This document shows, piece after piece, positions 15,790 to 24,613 of a DNA stretch of 46,380 nucleotides. The notes under the pieces are model-generated. The model searched no databases, had not been told where the DNA came from, and saw nothing but the letters and a program-made list of their open reading frames with translations. How positions within the stretch are numbered: the first letter of the stretch is position 1; the number at the start of each line of letters is the position of its first letter. The stretch lies in assembly GCA_937874315.1 (NCBI GenBank), contig CALNAE010000033.1, positions 1-46,380 of the forward strand. The letters run 5' to 3'. Made by a program: the position numbers and the translations under genes. Origin of the DNA: an uncultured Bifidobacterium sp. Its GTDB lineage: Bacteria; Actinomycetota; Actinomycetes; Actinomycetales; Bifidobacteriaceae.

Positions 15790-16647
15790 ATGGCTCAAAT
15801 CACTATGAGCGACATGCTGAAGTCCGGTCTGCACTTCGGTCACCAGACCCGTCGTTGGAATCCGAAGATGAAGCAGTACATCCTCACCCAGCGCAACGGC
15901 ATCCATATCATCAATCTCTTCAAAACGCTCGATTTGATCGATGCCGCCTATGACTTCATCAAGACCACCGTTGCCCATAATGGCACCGTTCTCTTCGTCG
16001 GCACCAAGAAGCAGGCGCAGGAGGCCGTCGAGGCTCAGGCGAGTCGTGTGAACATGCCCTACGTCAGCGAGCGTTGGCTCGGCGGCATGCTCACCAACTT
16101 CCAGACCGTCTCCAAGCGCGTGTCGCGTCTGAAGGAACTGGAGGAGATGGACTTTTCGGATGTGCACGGTTCCGGTCTGACCAAGAAGGAGCTGCTGCTG
16201 CTCGAGCGCGAGAAGGACAAGTTGAGTCGACAGCTCGGCGGCATCCGTAATATGGCTCGTACGCCTTCCGCGATGTTCGTCGTGGACATCAACAAGGAGG
16301 CTCTTGCCATTGAAGAGGCGCACAAGCTGAGCATTCCCGTGGTCGCGGTGGTCGATACGAACACCGATCCCGAATTGGTGAATTATCCGATTCCCGCCAA
16401 TGACGATGCGATTCGTGGCATTGAGTTGTTGACCAGCCTGATGGCCGATGCCGTTGCGGAAGGTCTGTTGGAGCGTTCCGGCAAGGCGGAGAAGGCCGAA
16501 AACGATTCGACCGATCAGCCGATGGCCGCTTGGGAGAAGGAACTGCTGACCAAGGACGGTGCCGCTTCGGATCAGACCGAGGCAGAGGCAGAGCCTGAGG
16601 CCAAGGTCGAGGACAAGCCGGCGGCTGACGAAAAGCCGCAGGCATAG
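15790..16647 (+). CDS. rpsB: 30S ribosomal protein S2
   Basis: A 285-residue ribosomal protein that joins the 30S subunit late and is needed for binding S1-like factors and mRNA. N-terminal M-L-K-S-G-L-H-F-G-H-Q-T-R-R-W-N-P-K-M and I-P-V-V-A-V-V-D-T-N-T-D-P are signature stretches. The C-terminal 60 residues are an acidic Ala/Glu-rich extension common in actinobacteria. Start 15790 is chosen over 15772 because homology begins at M-A-Q-I-T and AAAGGTAG precedes it. The 217-base leader (15573-15789) probably carries the promoter and perhaps S2 autoregulation; I could not identify a defined structure there. First gene of rpsB-tsf. Confidence 0.97.
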   Translation: MAQITMSDMLKSGLHFGHQTRRWNPKMKQYILTQRNGIHIINLFKTLDLIDAAYDFIKTTVAHNGTVLFVGTKKQAQEAVEAQASRVNMPYVSERWLGGMLTNFQTVSKRVSRLKELEEMDFSDVHGSGLTKKELLLLEREKDKLSRQLGGIRNMARTPSAMFVVDINKEALAIEEAHKLSIPVVAVVDTNTDPELVNYPIPANDDAIRGIELLTSLMADAVAEGLLERSGKAEKAENDSTDQPMAAWEKELLTKDGAASDQTEAEAEPEAKVEDKPAADEKPQA

Positions 16648-16657
16648 AAACCCGAGT

Positions 16658-16691
16658 ATGGTGCCGTGGACTGATTGTTCCACGGCGCCAT
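16658..16691 (+). terminator. rpsB-tsf intergenic stem-loop
   Basis: ATGGTGCCGTGGA (16658-16670) pairs with TCCACGGCGCCAT (16679-16691) through 13 positions with one G-T wobble and an eight-base loop. No T-run follows. It probably attenuates or processes the transcript, helping set the S2 to EF-Ts ratio. Confidence 0.6.
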
Positions 16692-16715
16692 GAATGCAAT
16701 CAGAGGAGAGTACCA

Positions 16716-17567
16716 ATGGCAGCAATTACTGCAGCATTGATCAAGCAGGTGCGTGACGACACCGGTGCCGGCATGATGGACGTGAAGAAGGCTCTTGTCG
16801 AGGCCGAAGGCGACGTCGCTCGCGCCAAGGAGATTATCCGCGCCAAGGGCATTCAGGCCGCTGGTAAGCGTGAGGGCCGTAATGCCAAGGAAGGCACCAT
16901 CGCATCCAAGGTCGTCGATACCGCGAACGGCCAGGTGGGCTTCGCCATCGAGGTGAATTCCGAAACCGACTTCGTGGCCAAGACTCCGAAGTTCGTCGAA
17001 TTCGCCGATACCGTGCTGGAACGGGCCATCAAGGCCGACGCGCATGACGTCGACGATGTGCTTGCGGCTCCGGCCGAGGACGGTACCGTCAAGGTATCCG
17101 TCGAGGAAGCCGCGGCGCTGTTCGGAGAGCATGTGAAGCTCGGTCAGTTCGTCCGCATTGAGGGCCCACGGGTTGAGATCTATGCGCATAAACGTTCCGT
17201 GGAGATGCCTCCGAGCATCGTGGCCATGGTGGCGACCGACGAAGCCGGTGCCGCCGTCGCACATGAGGCGGCTCTGCAGATCTCCGCGTTGGGCGCCCGT
17301 TGGCTCGAGCGTGAGGATGTTCCGGCTGATGTCGTCGACTCCGAGCGCCGCGTCGCCACTGAGAAATCACAGGCCGAAGGCAAGCCCGAGAAGATCATCC
17401 CCAAGATCGTCGAGGGACGCCTCAACGCGTTCTACAAGGAGAACGTGCTCCTCGAGCAGGACTATGTCAAGGACACTTCGAAGTCGGTCGGCGATCTGTT
17501 CACCAAGGTCGGCGGCAAGGCGTTGGGCTTCGCTCGGGTCGAGGTCGGCAAGGGCCCCGAGGACTAA
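16716..17567 (+). CDS. tsf: Elongation factor Ts
   Basis: A 283-residue guanine-nucleotide exchange factor that regenerates EF-Tu-GTP. The N-terminal UBA-like domain (1-50) carries T-G-A-G-M-M-D-V-K-K-A-L, and the core contains the conserved E-V-N-S-E-T-D-F-V-A. Length is usual for the family. AGAGGAGAGTACC provides the ribosome-binding site. It follows rpsB, as in most bacteria, with a stem-loop between them and a strong hairpin after its stop. Confidence 0.97.
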   Translation: MAAITAALIKQVRDDTGAGMMDVKKALVEAEGDVARAKEIIRAKGIQAAGKREGRNAKEGTIASKVVDTANGQVGFAIEVNSETDFVAKTPKFVEFADTVLERAIKADAHDVDDVLAAPAEDGTVKVSVEEAAALFGEHVKLGQFVRIEGPRVEIYAHKRSVEMPPSIVAMVATDEAGAAVAHEAALQISALGARWLEREDVPADVVDSERRVATEKSQAEGKPEKIIPKIVEGRLNAFYKENVLLEQDYVKDTSKSVGDLFTKVGGKALGFARVEVGKGPED

Positions 17568-17632
17568 GTGACATCCGTGGTTTCCAATCGTCGGGTATGC
17601 CGTCGGTTTCTATGACATGACGGTCGCGTCGA

Positions 17633-17666
17633 GTGGGCGCCGGCACCAAATGGTGCCGGCGCCCAC
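17633..17666. terminator. 16-bp perfect hairpin after tsf
   Basis: GTGGGCGCCGGCACCA (17633-17648) and its exact complement (17651-17666) are separated by two bases. Very stable GC-rich stem; only a modest T-rich sequence (TGTCGTTGTTG) follows. It separates rpsB-tsf from pyrH and probably terminates or strongly attenuates transcription. Confidence 0.8.
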
Positions 17667-17729
17667 TGTCGTTGTTGCTGGATAGACTGAAGGACGGCTA
17701 TTGTGCGGAACCGAAGAGGAAGGCTGTCC

Positions 17730-18479
17730 ATGAACGGCGAAATGACAACACAGACCCCACGAAGAATGCTGTTGAAATTGTCGGGCGAGGCATTCGGTGG
17801 AGGCGCCGTCGGCATCGACACCCACGTCATTCGCCGCATCGCCAAGGAGATCGTTCCCGCGGTCCGTCAGGGGGTTCAGGTCGCCATCGTCACGGGAGGC
17901 GGGAACTTCTTCAGGGGGGCCGAGCTACAGCAGGCGGGCATCGAGCGCAACCGAGGGGACTACATGGGGATGCTCGGCACTGTGATGAACTGCCTGGCGT
18001 TGCAGGACTTCCTCGAACAGGAGCATCAGGCGACTCGTGTGCAGACCGCCATCACCATGGGTCAGGTCGCCGAGCCATATATCCCGTTGAAAGCCATACG
18101 CCACCTGGAGAAGGGCCGCGTGGTCATCTTCGGGGCGGGAGCGGGCATGCCATATTTCTCAACGGACACCGTCTCGATACAGCGTGCACTTGAAATCCAC
18201 TGCGATGAAGTCCTCATGGGCAAAAACGGTGTGGACGGCGTGTACACGGCGGACCCGCGCAAGGATCCTTCCGCCCGCCGTTTTTCTCGATTGAGTTACA
18301 ATCGGGCACTGGTCGATAATCTGGCGGTGATGGACGCCGCGGCTTTGTCAATGGCGAGGGACAACGAGACGCCGATTCGCGTATTCGGCTTGGAGGACGA
18401 GGGCAATGTGACGCGTGCGCTCGTTGGCGAGCGCATCGGGACCTTGGTCTCCTCGCAGGAATCGCAGGTCGCCGAATAA
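17730..18479 (+). CDS. pyrH: UMP kinase
   Basis: A 249-residue hexameric kinase converting UMP to UDP, needed for RNA, DNA and UDP-sugar synthesis. K-L-S-G-E-A-F near residue 17, the G-G-G-N-F-F-R-G loop near 56 and D-G-V-Y-T-A-D-P near 170 are family motifs. The ATG at 17730 is preferred to an upstream GTG (17703) because AGAGGAAGG lies about seven bases before it. It starts a pyrH-frr-cdsA-rlmN run, separated from tsf by the hairpin at 17633. Confidence 0.96.
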   Translation: MNGEMTTQTPRRMLLKLSGEAFGGGAVGIDTHVIRRIAKEIVPAVRQGVQVAIVTGGGNFFRGAELQQAGIERNRGDYMGMLGTVMNCLALQDFLEQEHQATRVQTAITMGQVAEPYIPLKAIRHLEKGRVVIFGAGAGMPYFSTDTVSIQRALEIHCDEVLMGKNGVDGVYTADPRKDPSARRFSRLSYNRALVDNLAVMDAAALSMARDNETPIRVFGLEDEGNVTRALVGERIGTLVSSQESQVAE

Positions 18480-18576
18480 TTCCGGTCGGCGCGTCGACGG
18501 TTTTATGCGCCGGCGTGGCGGTCCCCATTCATCGAATTTCATAACCTATATACAACCTCAAGCACAAGGAGCTCGA

Positions 18577-19131
18577 ATGTCATCAGTCGTCGAACAGGCC
18601 GTGTCCCAGATGGGCAAATCCATCGAATCCACCAAGGAGAATTTCTCAGGCATCCGTACCGGTCGAGCCAACCCCGCGTTGCTCAATGGCATCATGGTCG
18701 ACTATTACGGTGCGCCGACGCCCATCAAGGCCGTGGCCACCATCGGCGTACCGGAAACGCGTACGCTCTCGGTGACCCCCTTTGATCCGTCGCAGGCGAA
18801 CGCGGTCGAAAAGGCGATCCGCGATTCCGACCTCGGGGTGAGCCCTCGTCGAGACGGCAACGTCATTCACGTCACCATGCCGGAATTAACCGAGGACCGC
18901 CGTAAGGAATACGTGAAATTGGCCAAGACCAAGGCCGAGGACGGCAAGGTCGCCGTGCGCAATATCCGTCGCAAGACCAAGGAAGGCATCGATAGGGCGG
19001 TCAAAGACGGCGATATGGGCGAGGACGAGGGAGATCGGCTGCTTAAGGAGCTCGACAAGGCGACCAAGCAGGTGACCGAACAACTTGATGCGCTGCTGGA
19101 CACCAAGCAGAAGGAGATCATGGAGGTCTGA
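18577..19131 (+). CDS. frr: Ribosome recycling factor
   Basis: A 184-residue protein that with EF-G splits post-termination ribosomes. Canonical stretches include G-I-R-T-G-R-A-N-P-A-L-L (near 26), P-E-T-R-T-L-S-V-T-P-F-D and R-R-K-E-Y-V-K-L-A-K. Length is exactly typical. AAGGAGCTCGA precedes the ATG at 18577. The short gap after pyrH contains a minor CGGCGC/GCGCCG inverted repeat. Confidence 0.97.
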   Translation: MSSVVEQAVSQMGKSIESTKENFSGIRTGRANPALLNGIMVDYYGAPTPIKAVATIGVPETRTLSVTPFDPSQANAVEKAIRDSDLGVSPRRDGNVIHVTMPELTEDRRKEYVKLAKTKAEDGKVAVRNIRRKTKEGIDRAVKDGDMGEDEGDRLLKELDKATKQVTEQLDALLDTKQKEIMEV

Positions 19132-19168
19132 TCCGGCTTCCGGCGAGTGTGGAACGGATGAAGCATAC

Positions 19169-20140
19169 ATGCTGACACATCATAAACAGAACCATGAGGC
19201 AGACGCTGCGCTCAGTGACATCAACCGCAGAACCGGGCGCAATATGCCCCAAGCCGTTGCGACGGCGGTGATGCTGATCGCAGTGATCGTCTTGTGCCTG
19301 CTGGTGCGCATCGATCTCTTCGTGGCCTTGATCGTGGCATTCATGATGCTTGGCCTGTGGGAGTTGCATGTTGATTTCGCCGTCGCCGGGTTCAGCACGC
19401 CGTTGTTGACGATGTTGGTGTGCTCGGCCATCACGCTGTTCGCGACCTATTACGCGCCGGACCATCTTATGGCCGTCGCCATATGCATCCTGGCTTCGCT
19501 GCTGCTCGTGACGATCAGCGCCAGCCTGAACGTCGCCACGGGGGACAGGCTGGCCGCGGCCGTCGCCAACAAGGATCGGCATCCGGACGTGGCCCGGCGG
19601 CAGGACTCGGTCACGGCTGATTCCAAACGCGGTCGGTTGGACAACGTGGCGGTTTCCGTGCTGACGGTGCTGTACATCCCGTTGCTGGCCTCATTCCTCA
19701 TCCTTCCGCTGACCTTCCATGGTCATCCCGTCGCGCATGCGGTCATGATCGTCTTCCTTCCGGCCATCAGCGATACGGGTGGATTGTTCGCAGGGGCTTG
19801 GCTGGGCAAACACAAACTGTCTCCTCGCATTTCCCCCAAGAAATCGTTCGAGGGGCTGTTGGGATCGATTCTCGCATCCATCGCCGGTTCCTTTGTCATT
19901 TTCGCCATAAGCTACCGTGCGCTGTGGTCCACGCACTGGTGGGTGCCTATTTTGATGGGCGTGATCGTCGGCATCATCGGCACCTTCGGCGATCTGTGCG
20001 CATCCATGCTCAAGCGTGACATCGGGATCAAGGATATGGGACATTTGCTCAAGGGCCATGGCGGCGTCCTCGACAGGGTAGACTCCATTCTGCTGTGCGC
20101 GCCGTTTCTCACTCTGCTGCTGTGGGTGACAGGTCTGTGA
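19169..20140 (+). CDS. cdsA: Phosphatidate cytidylyltransferase
   Basis: A 323-residue membrane enzyme making CDP-diacylglycerol from phosphatidic acid and CTP, the branch-point for phospholipids. The family signature S-D-T-G-G-L-F-A-G, K-L-S-P-R-I-S-P-K-K-S-F-E-G and, near the C-terminus, K-R-D-I-G-I-K-D-M-G-x3-K-G-H-G-G-V-L-D-R-V-D-S are all present. About eight hydrophobic segments. The N-terminal 30 residues are polar, and a segment around 128-155 forms a polar loop. Ribosome-binding site is weak (GGAACGGATG). It supplies the substrate for the PgsA encoded at 30655. Confidence 0.95.
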   Translation: MLTHHKQNHEADAALSDINRRTGRNMPQAVATAVMLIAVIVLCLLVRIDLFVALIVAFMMLGLWELHVDFAVAGFSTPLLTMLVCSAITLFATYYAPDHLMAVAICILASLLLVTISASLNVATGDRLAAAVANKDRHPDVARRQDSVTADSKRGRLDNVAVSVLTVLYIPLLASFLILPLTFHGHPVAHAVMIVFLPAISDTGGLFAGAWLGKHKLSPRISPKKSFEGLLGSILASIAGSFVIFAISYRALWSTHWWVPILMGVIVGIIGTFGDLCASMLKRDIGIKDMGHLLKGHGGVLDRVDSILLCAPFLTLLLWVTGL

Positions 20141-20233
20141 ACGATGGCCTCATGTGACGTGACGCCCATGTGGTCCAACAAGTCGGTGAATGTCGTTCAA
20201 CAGTAAGTGAATAAGGAATTCAAAGGTATTCGT

Positions 20234-21418
20234 ATGAGCGTAGTGGCTGCACATTCAGCGTCGTCGACCGAGGCCGAGTCGGGGATTACTCCGGGCGGTC
20301 GGTCCGGGAGATTTCGCGACGTATTATCCAGCGACCATGCCCGTCGAGGCAAGCCGCCGGTGCATCTGACCGATCTCAATGACGACGAACGCAAGCAGCG
20401 TGCCGAAGCGTTGGGCATGAAACCGTTTCGGGCGAGGCAGTTGGCCAATCACTATTTCGGCCATTACGACGTCGATGCGGCCGGATTCTCGGATTTTCCG
20501 CTGGCGCAACGCGACGAGGCAGTTCAGGAGTTCTTCCCCACGCTGATCACCGCTGTCGACCGGCAGGAGGCCGATCAGGGCACCACGGTGAAGACGCTGT
20601 GGGAGCTGTTTGACGGTTCACATATCGAATCGGTTCTGATGAGATATCCGCAGCGCATCACCCTGTGCATTTCCAGTCAGGTGGGCTGCGGCATGGGATG
20701 TCCCTTCTGCGCCACCGGACAACTTGGTCTGACGCGCAACATGTCCACCGGGGAAATACTCGAGCAGGTGCGTGTCGCCGCGAAGATGGCCCGAGACGGC
20801 GAGCTTGCCGGCGGCCCGGGACGATTGAGCAATGTCGTATTCATGGGGATGGGTGAACCCATGGGCAATTATCGTGCGGTGATGCATGCCGTCCGGCAGA
20901 TCAGCGCCGCGCCGCCCGAGGGTTTCGGCATCTCGGCTAGGAACATCACCATATCGACGGTCGGTGTCGTCCCGGGGATCAGAAAGCTTACGCAGGAATC
21001 GTTGCCGGTTCGGCTTGCCGTCTCATTGCATGCGCCAACCGACGCATTGCGCGATGAGCTGGTGCCCATGAATCGCAGATTCAATACGACCCAGGTGCTG
21101 GATGCGGCCCACGACTATTATCTCGCATCGAAACGGCGCGTCAGCATCGAATACGCCCTGATGCGCGGCATCAACGATCAGGCCGAGCACGCCACACAGT
21201 TGGCGAGACGGCTGAACCATTATGGCGACGATTGGGTTCACGTCAATCCGATCCCGCTCAATCCGATCGAGGGTTCGCGCTGGACCGCGTCGAAACCGGA
21301 GGATGAGCGCGCCTTCCTCGATATCCTGCATCGTGCGGGCATAGCCGCCACGTTGCGCGACACCCGTGGATCCGACATCGACGGTGCCTGCGGGCAGCTG
21401 GCGGCCAAACACCGCTAA
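20234..21418 (+). CDS. rlmN: Dual-specificity rRNA/tRNA adenine-C2 methyltransferase
   Basis: A 394-residue radical-SAM enzyme methylating A2503 of 23S rRNA and A37 of some tRNAs. The iron-sulfur motif C-G-M-G-C-P-F-C is at about residues 152-159; G-M-G-E-P follows at about 200, and the C-terminal I-D-G-A-C-G-Q-L carries the second catalytic Cys. The N-terminal 40 residues are extra and low in conservation. Start ATG 20234 is favoured by AAAGG eight bases upstream; a GTG at 20207 is an alternative. It is the last gene of the pyrH-frr-cdsA-rlmN run and is followed by a hairpin. Confidence 0.95.
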   Translation: MSVVAAHSASSTEAESGITPGGRSGRFRDVLSSDHARRGKPPVHLTDLNDDERKQRAEALGMKPFRARQLANHYFGHYDVDAAGFSDFPLAQRDEAVQEFFPTLITAVDRQEADQGTTVKTLWELFDGSHIESVLMRYPQRITLCISSQVGCGMGCPFCATGQLGLTRNMSTGEILEQVRVAAKMARDGELAGGPGRLSNVVFMGMGEPMGNYRAVMHAVRQISAAPPEGFGISARNITISTVGVVPGIRKLTQESLPVRLAVSLHAPTDALRDELVPMNRRFNTTQVLDAAHDYYLASKRRVSIEYALMRGINDQAEHATQLARRLNHYGDDWVHVNPIPLNPIEGSRWTASKPEDERAFLDILHRAGIAATLRDTRGSDIDGACGQLAAKHR

Positions 21419-21433
21419 ACCGGGTTCGGCTCG

Positions 21434-21463
21434 CCGCGTCTTCGGTCGGGTGGTAAGACGCGG
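21434..21463. terminator. Stem-loop after rlmN
   Basis: CCGCGTCTT (21434-21442) pairs perfectly with AAGACGCGG (21455-21463) across a 12-base loop. It lies shortly after the rlmN stop and before hisF. No T-run, so terminator function is inferred from position. Confidence 0.5.
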
Positions 21464-21556
21464 AACGTGGAATCGTCGAGCCCATGGATATCCTGATGGC
21501 ATATGATGGCTCATAATCGTGGCCGACCATGGCCATCACCATGAGAAGAGGCGCGT

Positions 21557-22327
21557 ATGACTTTGGCGGTGCGGGTGATTCCCTGTCTGGATGTCGACGA
21601 CGGTCGTGTGGTCAAGGGCGTTCATTTTCAGCACTTACGCGATGCCGGGGATCCGGTCGAGCTCGCCGCCGAATATTATAGGCAGGGGGCGGATGAGCTC
21701 ACGTTCCTCGACGTCACCGCCTCCAGCTCCGGACGCGCCACCATGGTCGACGTCGTCAGCCGTACCGCGGATCAGCTGTTCATTCCGCTGACCGTCGGAG
21801 GCGGCGTGCGCAGTTGGGAGGATGTCGATTCGCTGTTGCGTTGCGGCGCGGACAAGGTCAGCGTCAACACCGCGGCGATCAACGATCCGATGCTGATATC
21901 CCGCATCGCCAGTCGCTTCGGCAATCAGGTGCTGGTGCTTTCCGTCGATGCCCGGCGTGAGCGCGGGGAACGACACACCGAGTCGGGCTTCGAGGTAACC
22001 ACGATGGGTGGTCGACACGCCACGGGCATCGATGCGTTGTGGTGGGCGAAACGCGCACAAGAGCTCGGGGCCGGGGAGATCCTGCTCAACTCCATGGATG
22101 CCGACGGCACCGGGCGTGGTTTCGACATCGAGATGATTCGAGCGATGCGTGCCCAGGTCGAGATTCCCATCATCGCCAGCGGTGGAGCGGGCAAGGCCGA
22201 GGACTTCCCGCCTGCCGTCGCGGCTGGTGCAGACGCGGTGCTCGCCGCATCGGTGTTCCATTTCGGCACGGTGAGCATCTCCGGCGTCAAACGCTGCCTG
22301 CGTGATGCGGGCTATGAAGTGCGCTGA
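21557..22327 (+). CDS. hisF: Imidazole glycerol phosphate synthase cyclase subunit
   Basis: A 256-residue TIM barrel that with HisH converts PRFAR and glutamine-derived ammonia to imidazole glycerol phosphate and AICAR. C-L-D-V-D-D-G-R-V-V-K-G carries the first catalytic Asp (Asp11), S-V-D-A-R the second (near 130). Phosphate-binding S-G-G-A-G is present near 208. GAAGAGG precedes the ATG. hisH is not in this window. It begins a run hisF-hisI-trpE. Confidence 0.96.
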   Translation: MTLAVRVIPCLDVDDGRVVKGVHFQHLRDAGDPVELAAEYYRQGADELTFLDVTASSSGRATMVDVVSRTADQLFIPLTVGGGVRSWEDVDSLLRCGADKVSVNTAAINDPMLISRIASRFGNQVLVLSVDARRERGERHTESGFEVTTMGGRHATGIDALWWAKRAQELGAGEILLNSMDADGTGRGFDIEMIRAMRAQVEIPIIASGGAGKAEDFPPAVAAGADAVLAASVFHFGTVSISGVKRCLRDAGYEVR

Positions 22328-22360
22328 ACGCATCGGGTTCATTCAAGACTAAGGATTCGT

Positions 22361-22864
22361 ATGGATACCATTCAACATTCGTCTGACGATGCACCGATGA
22401 AGGCCGATCCGGTCGGAGCGCCCCGATTGGATCGCCGCATCGCGTCACGGCTCAAACGCGATTCCAAGGGGCTGGTGGCGGCGGTGATCCAGCAGTTCGA
22501 CACGCATGAAGTGCTCATGGTCGGTTACATGAACGACGAGGCGCTGCGCCGCACCCTGAGTACGGGCAGGGTGACCTTCTGGTCGCGTTCTCGGCAGGAG
22601 TATTGGCGCAAGGGGGATACCTCCGGCCATGTTCAGTATGTCAAGGCGGTGTCGCTGGATTGTGACGGCGACGCGCTTCTGGTCGAGGTCGATCAGGTCG
22701 GCGCCGCGTGTCACACCGGTGCGCGTTCCTGTTTTGAGGCAGGAGGCCCCCTGTCCGTGGTCGTCGGCCGGCGTGCGCGCGACGAGGAGCAGCCGCCGGC
22801 GGAATTGCGGCACGACGCGCAACGCGACGCCGTCGAACGCCGGGAACGGCGCGAGACACGATGA
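22361..22864 (+). CDS. hisI: Phosphoribosyl-AMP cyclohydrolase
   Basis: A 167-residue enzyme of the third histidine step. Core motifs: W-S-R-S-R-Q-E-Y-W-R-K-G-D-T-S-G-H (near 75-90), metal-binding D-C-D-G-D (near 100) and C-H-T-G-x3-C-F near 118. The HisE pyrophosphohydrolase function is separate (gene at 29492), so this is HisI only. The first 30 and last 30 residues are extra, charged and poorly conserved; a second ATG at 22397 is a possible start. TAAGGA precedes 22361. The stop overlaps the trpE start by four bases. Confidence 0.94.
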   Translation: MDTIQHSSDDAPMKADPVGAPRLDRRIASRLKRDSKGLVAAVIQQFDTHEVLMVGYMNDEALRRTLSTGRVTFWSRSRQEYWRKGDTSGHVQYVKAVSLDCDGDALLVEVDQVGAACHTGARSCFEAGGPLSVVVGRRARDEEQPPAELRHDAQRDAVERRERRETR

Positions 22865-24441
22865 TGAAACGGGGGCCGGAAGTGTCATATAGCGTCGAAG
22901 GTCTGGCATGGGGGTCGGTCTGGCCCGATCGCAAGCAGTTCCTTGCGATGGCCGATGAGGGCTATCGGATGATTCCAGTCGTGCAACGGCTGCTGGCCGA
23001 TTCCCTGACACCGGTGGGGCTGTATCAGCGTCTTGCGGCCGGCCGCAGCGGAACGTTCATCCTCGAATCCGCGGAGTACGGCGGCAGCTGGAGCCGATAT
23101 AGCTTTATCGGCGTGCATGCGCTGGCGCAGTTGCGTTCCCGTGCCGGACAGGCGGATTGGCTCGGCGAGGTTCCTGCGGGTGTTCCCCGGCACGGTGATG
23201 TCCTCGACGTGCTCAGGGCCACGATGCAGGCCTTGCGGGCACCGCGGGTCGAAGGCCTGCCCAATCTCACGGGCGGTCTGGTCGGTTCGGTGGGGTGGGA
23301 TGCCCTGCGGCATTGGGAGCCGACCCTGCGAGCCCAGGCCCCCGATGAAACCGGCCAGCCGGAACTCGCTCTGGCGCTGGCCACCGATATGGCGGTGGTC
23401 GACCACATGACAGGCTCGGTGTGGCTGATCTCCAACGCCGTCAATATCGACGACCAACCCTCCCATGCCGACGTCGCATACGGCAGGGCGTTGCGTCAGC
23501 TTCGACGGATGCGCCGCGCCGCCACCTCGCCTATCGAGCATGAGGCGCAGGTGATGAGCGTGGACGCCTTGTTGCCGCGGCCGGAACTGCGTTTTCGTAC
23601 CCGACGAGAGGATTACGAACGTTCGGTTGAACAGGCCAAACGCCATATCGTCGACGGCGATGTGTTCCAGGTCGTGATTTCCCAACGGCTTGAGCTCGAG
23701 GCGGTGGCGGATCCCTTCGACATCTACCGGGTGCTGCGCACGCTTAACCCGAGCCCCTATATGTATTTCTTCACGCTGACGGATGCCGAAGGCCGCGATT
23801 TCCACGTCATCGGTTCGAGTCCGGAGACGCTGATCAAGATGGATCATAGGCATGCCGTGACTTTCCCGATAGCCGGCTCAAGGCCCCGCGGCGAGAGCGT
23901 GGAGGAGGACGAACGGCTGGCGCGTGAGCTGCTGGCCGATCCCAAGGAACGCAGCGAGCATATCATGCTCGTCGATTTGTCCCGCAACGATCTGAGCAAG
24001 GTCTGTCTGCCCGAAACCGTCAATGTGGTGTCACTGATGGAAATCAAGCGATTCAGCCATATCATGCACATCTGCTCGACGGTCACCGGCGAGGTGGATC
24101 CGAAATATAGCGCCATCGACGTCTTTACCGCGGCTTTTCCCGCGGGGACGCTGTCGGGGGCACCGCGCCCGCGTGCCATTGAGATCATAGATGAGTTGGA
24201 ACCCGCGGATCGCGGGATCTACGGCGGGACCGTCGGATATTTCGATTGCGCGGGCGATATGGACATGGCCATCGCCATCCGTACCGCCTACATCCGCGAT
24301 CACCTGGCTATTGTGCAGGCCGGTGCCGGTATCGTGCTCGATTCCGTTCCCGCCAGCGAATGGAGCGAGACCCGGAACAAGGCGGCCGCGAGCGTCGAAG
24401 CGATACAGATCGCGGCGCAGCTGCGGCCCGCTCAGATATAG
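22861..24441 (+). CDS. trpE: Anthranilate synthase component I
   Basis: A 526-residue chorismate-utilising enzyme making anthranilate with a TrpG amidotransferase encoded elsewhere. The tryptophan feedback-site motif L-E-S-A is near residue 65. The catalytic half has D-G-D-V-F-Q-V-V-I-S-Q-R, P-S-P-Y-M-Y-F, G-S-S-P-E-T-L, I-A-G-S-R-P-R-G and F-P-A-G-T-L-S-G-A-P. The first ATG overlaps the hisI stop (ATGATGA), with the second ATG three bases later; translational coupling of a histidine to a tryptophan gene is implied. Feedback inhibition by tryptophan is expected from the motif. Confidence 0.95.
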   Translation: MMKRGPEVSYSVEGLAWGSVWPDRKQFLAMADEGYRMIPVVQRLLADSLTPVGLYQRLAAGRSGTFILESAEYGGSWSRYSFIGVHALAQLRSRAGQADWLGEVPAGVPRHGDVLDVLRATMQALRAPRVEGLPNLTGGLVGSVGWDALRHWEPTLRAQAPDETGQPELALALATDMAVVDHMTGSVWLISNAVNIDDQPSHADVAYGRALRQLRRMRRAATSPIEHEAQVMSVDALLPRPELRFRTRREDYERSVEQAKRHIVDGDVFQVVISQRLELEAVADPFDIYRVLRTLNPSPYMYFFTLTDAEGRDFHVIGSSPETLIKMDHRHAVTFPIAGSRPRGESVEEDERLARELLADPKERSEHIMLVDLSRNDLSKVCLPETVNVVSLMEIKRFSHIMHICSTVTGEVDPKYSAIDVFTAAFPAGTLSGAPRPRAIEIIDELEPADRGIYGGTVGYFDCAGDMDMAIAIRTAYIRDHLAIVQAGAGIVLDSVPASEWSETRNKAAASVEAIQIAAQLRPAQI

Positions 24442-24453
24442 GACAGGCCGTTA

Positions 24454-24494
24454 CCCGAACTTGGGACCGCGCGGTGCCAATGCGCAGGTTCGGG
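24454..24494 (+). terminator. Stem-loop between trpE and trpCB
   Basis: CCCGAACTTG (24454-24463) pairs with CAGGTTCGGG (24485-24494) in nine of ten positions plus one wobble; the loop holds a smaller palindrome ACCGCGCGGT. TTTGTG follows. It may partly terminate after trpE or act as an attenuator. No Trp-rich leader peptide is visible in 24442-24613. Confidence 0.5.
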
Positions 24495-24613
24495 TTTGTG
24501 GGGCCCGGTGAAATGAACGCGGCTGCCCGAAGCGGCGACCGGATGGCAAGATAACCGATCTGCCGTAACACGGCGTGCACTACAGTGTGGCTACGACTAC
24601 AGGAGGAAGAGCC

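Noticed and set aside
22861..22940. Two Trp residues near the TrpE N-terminus (A-W-G-S-V-W-P) as a possible leader-peptide attenuator
   Set aside because: They lie inside the trpE coding sequence itself, without a separate short frame and competing hairpins.
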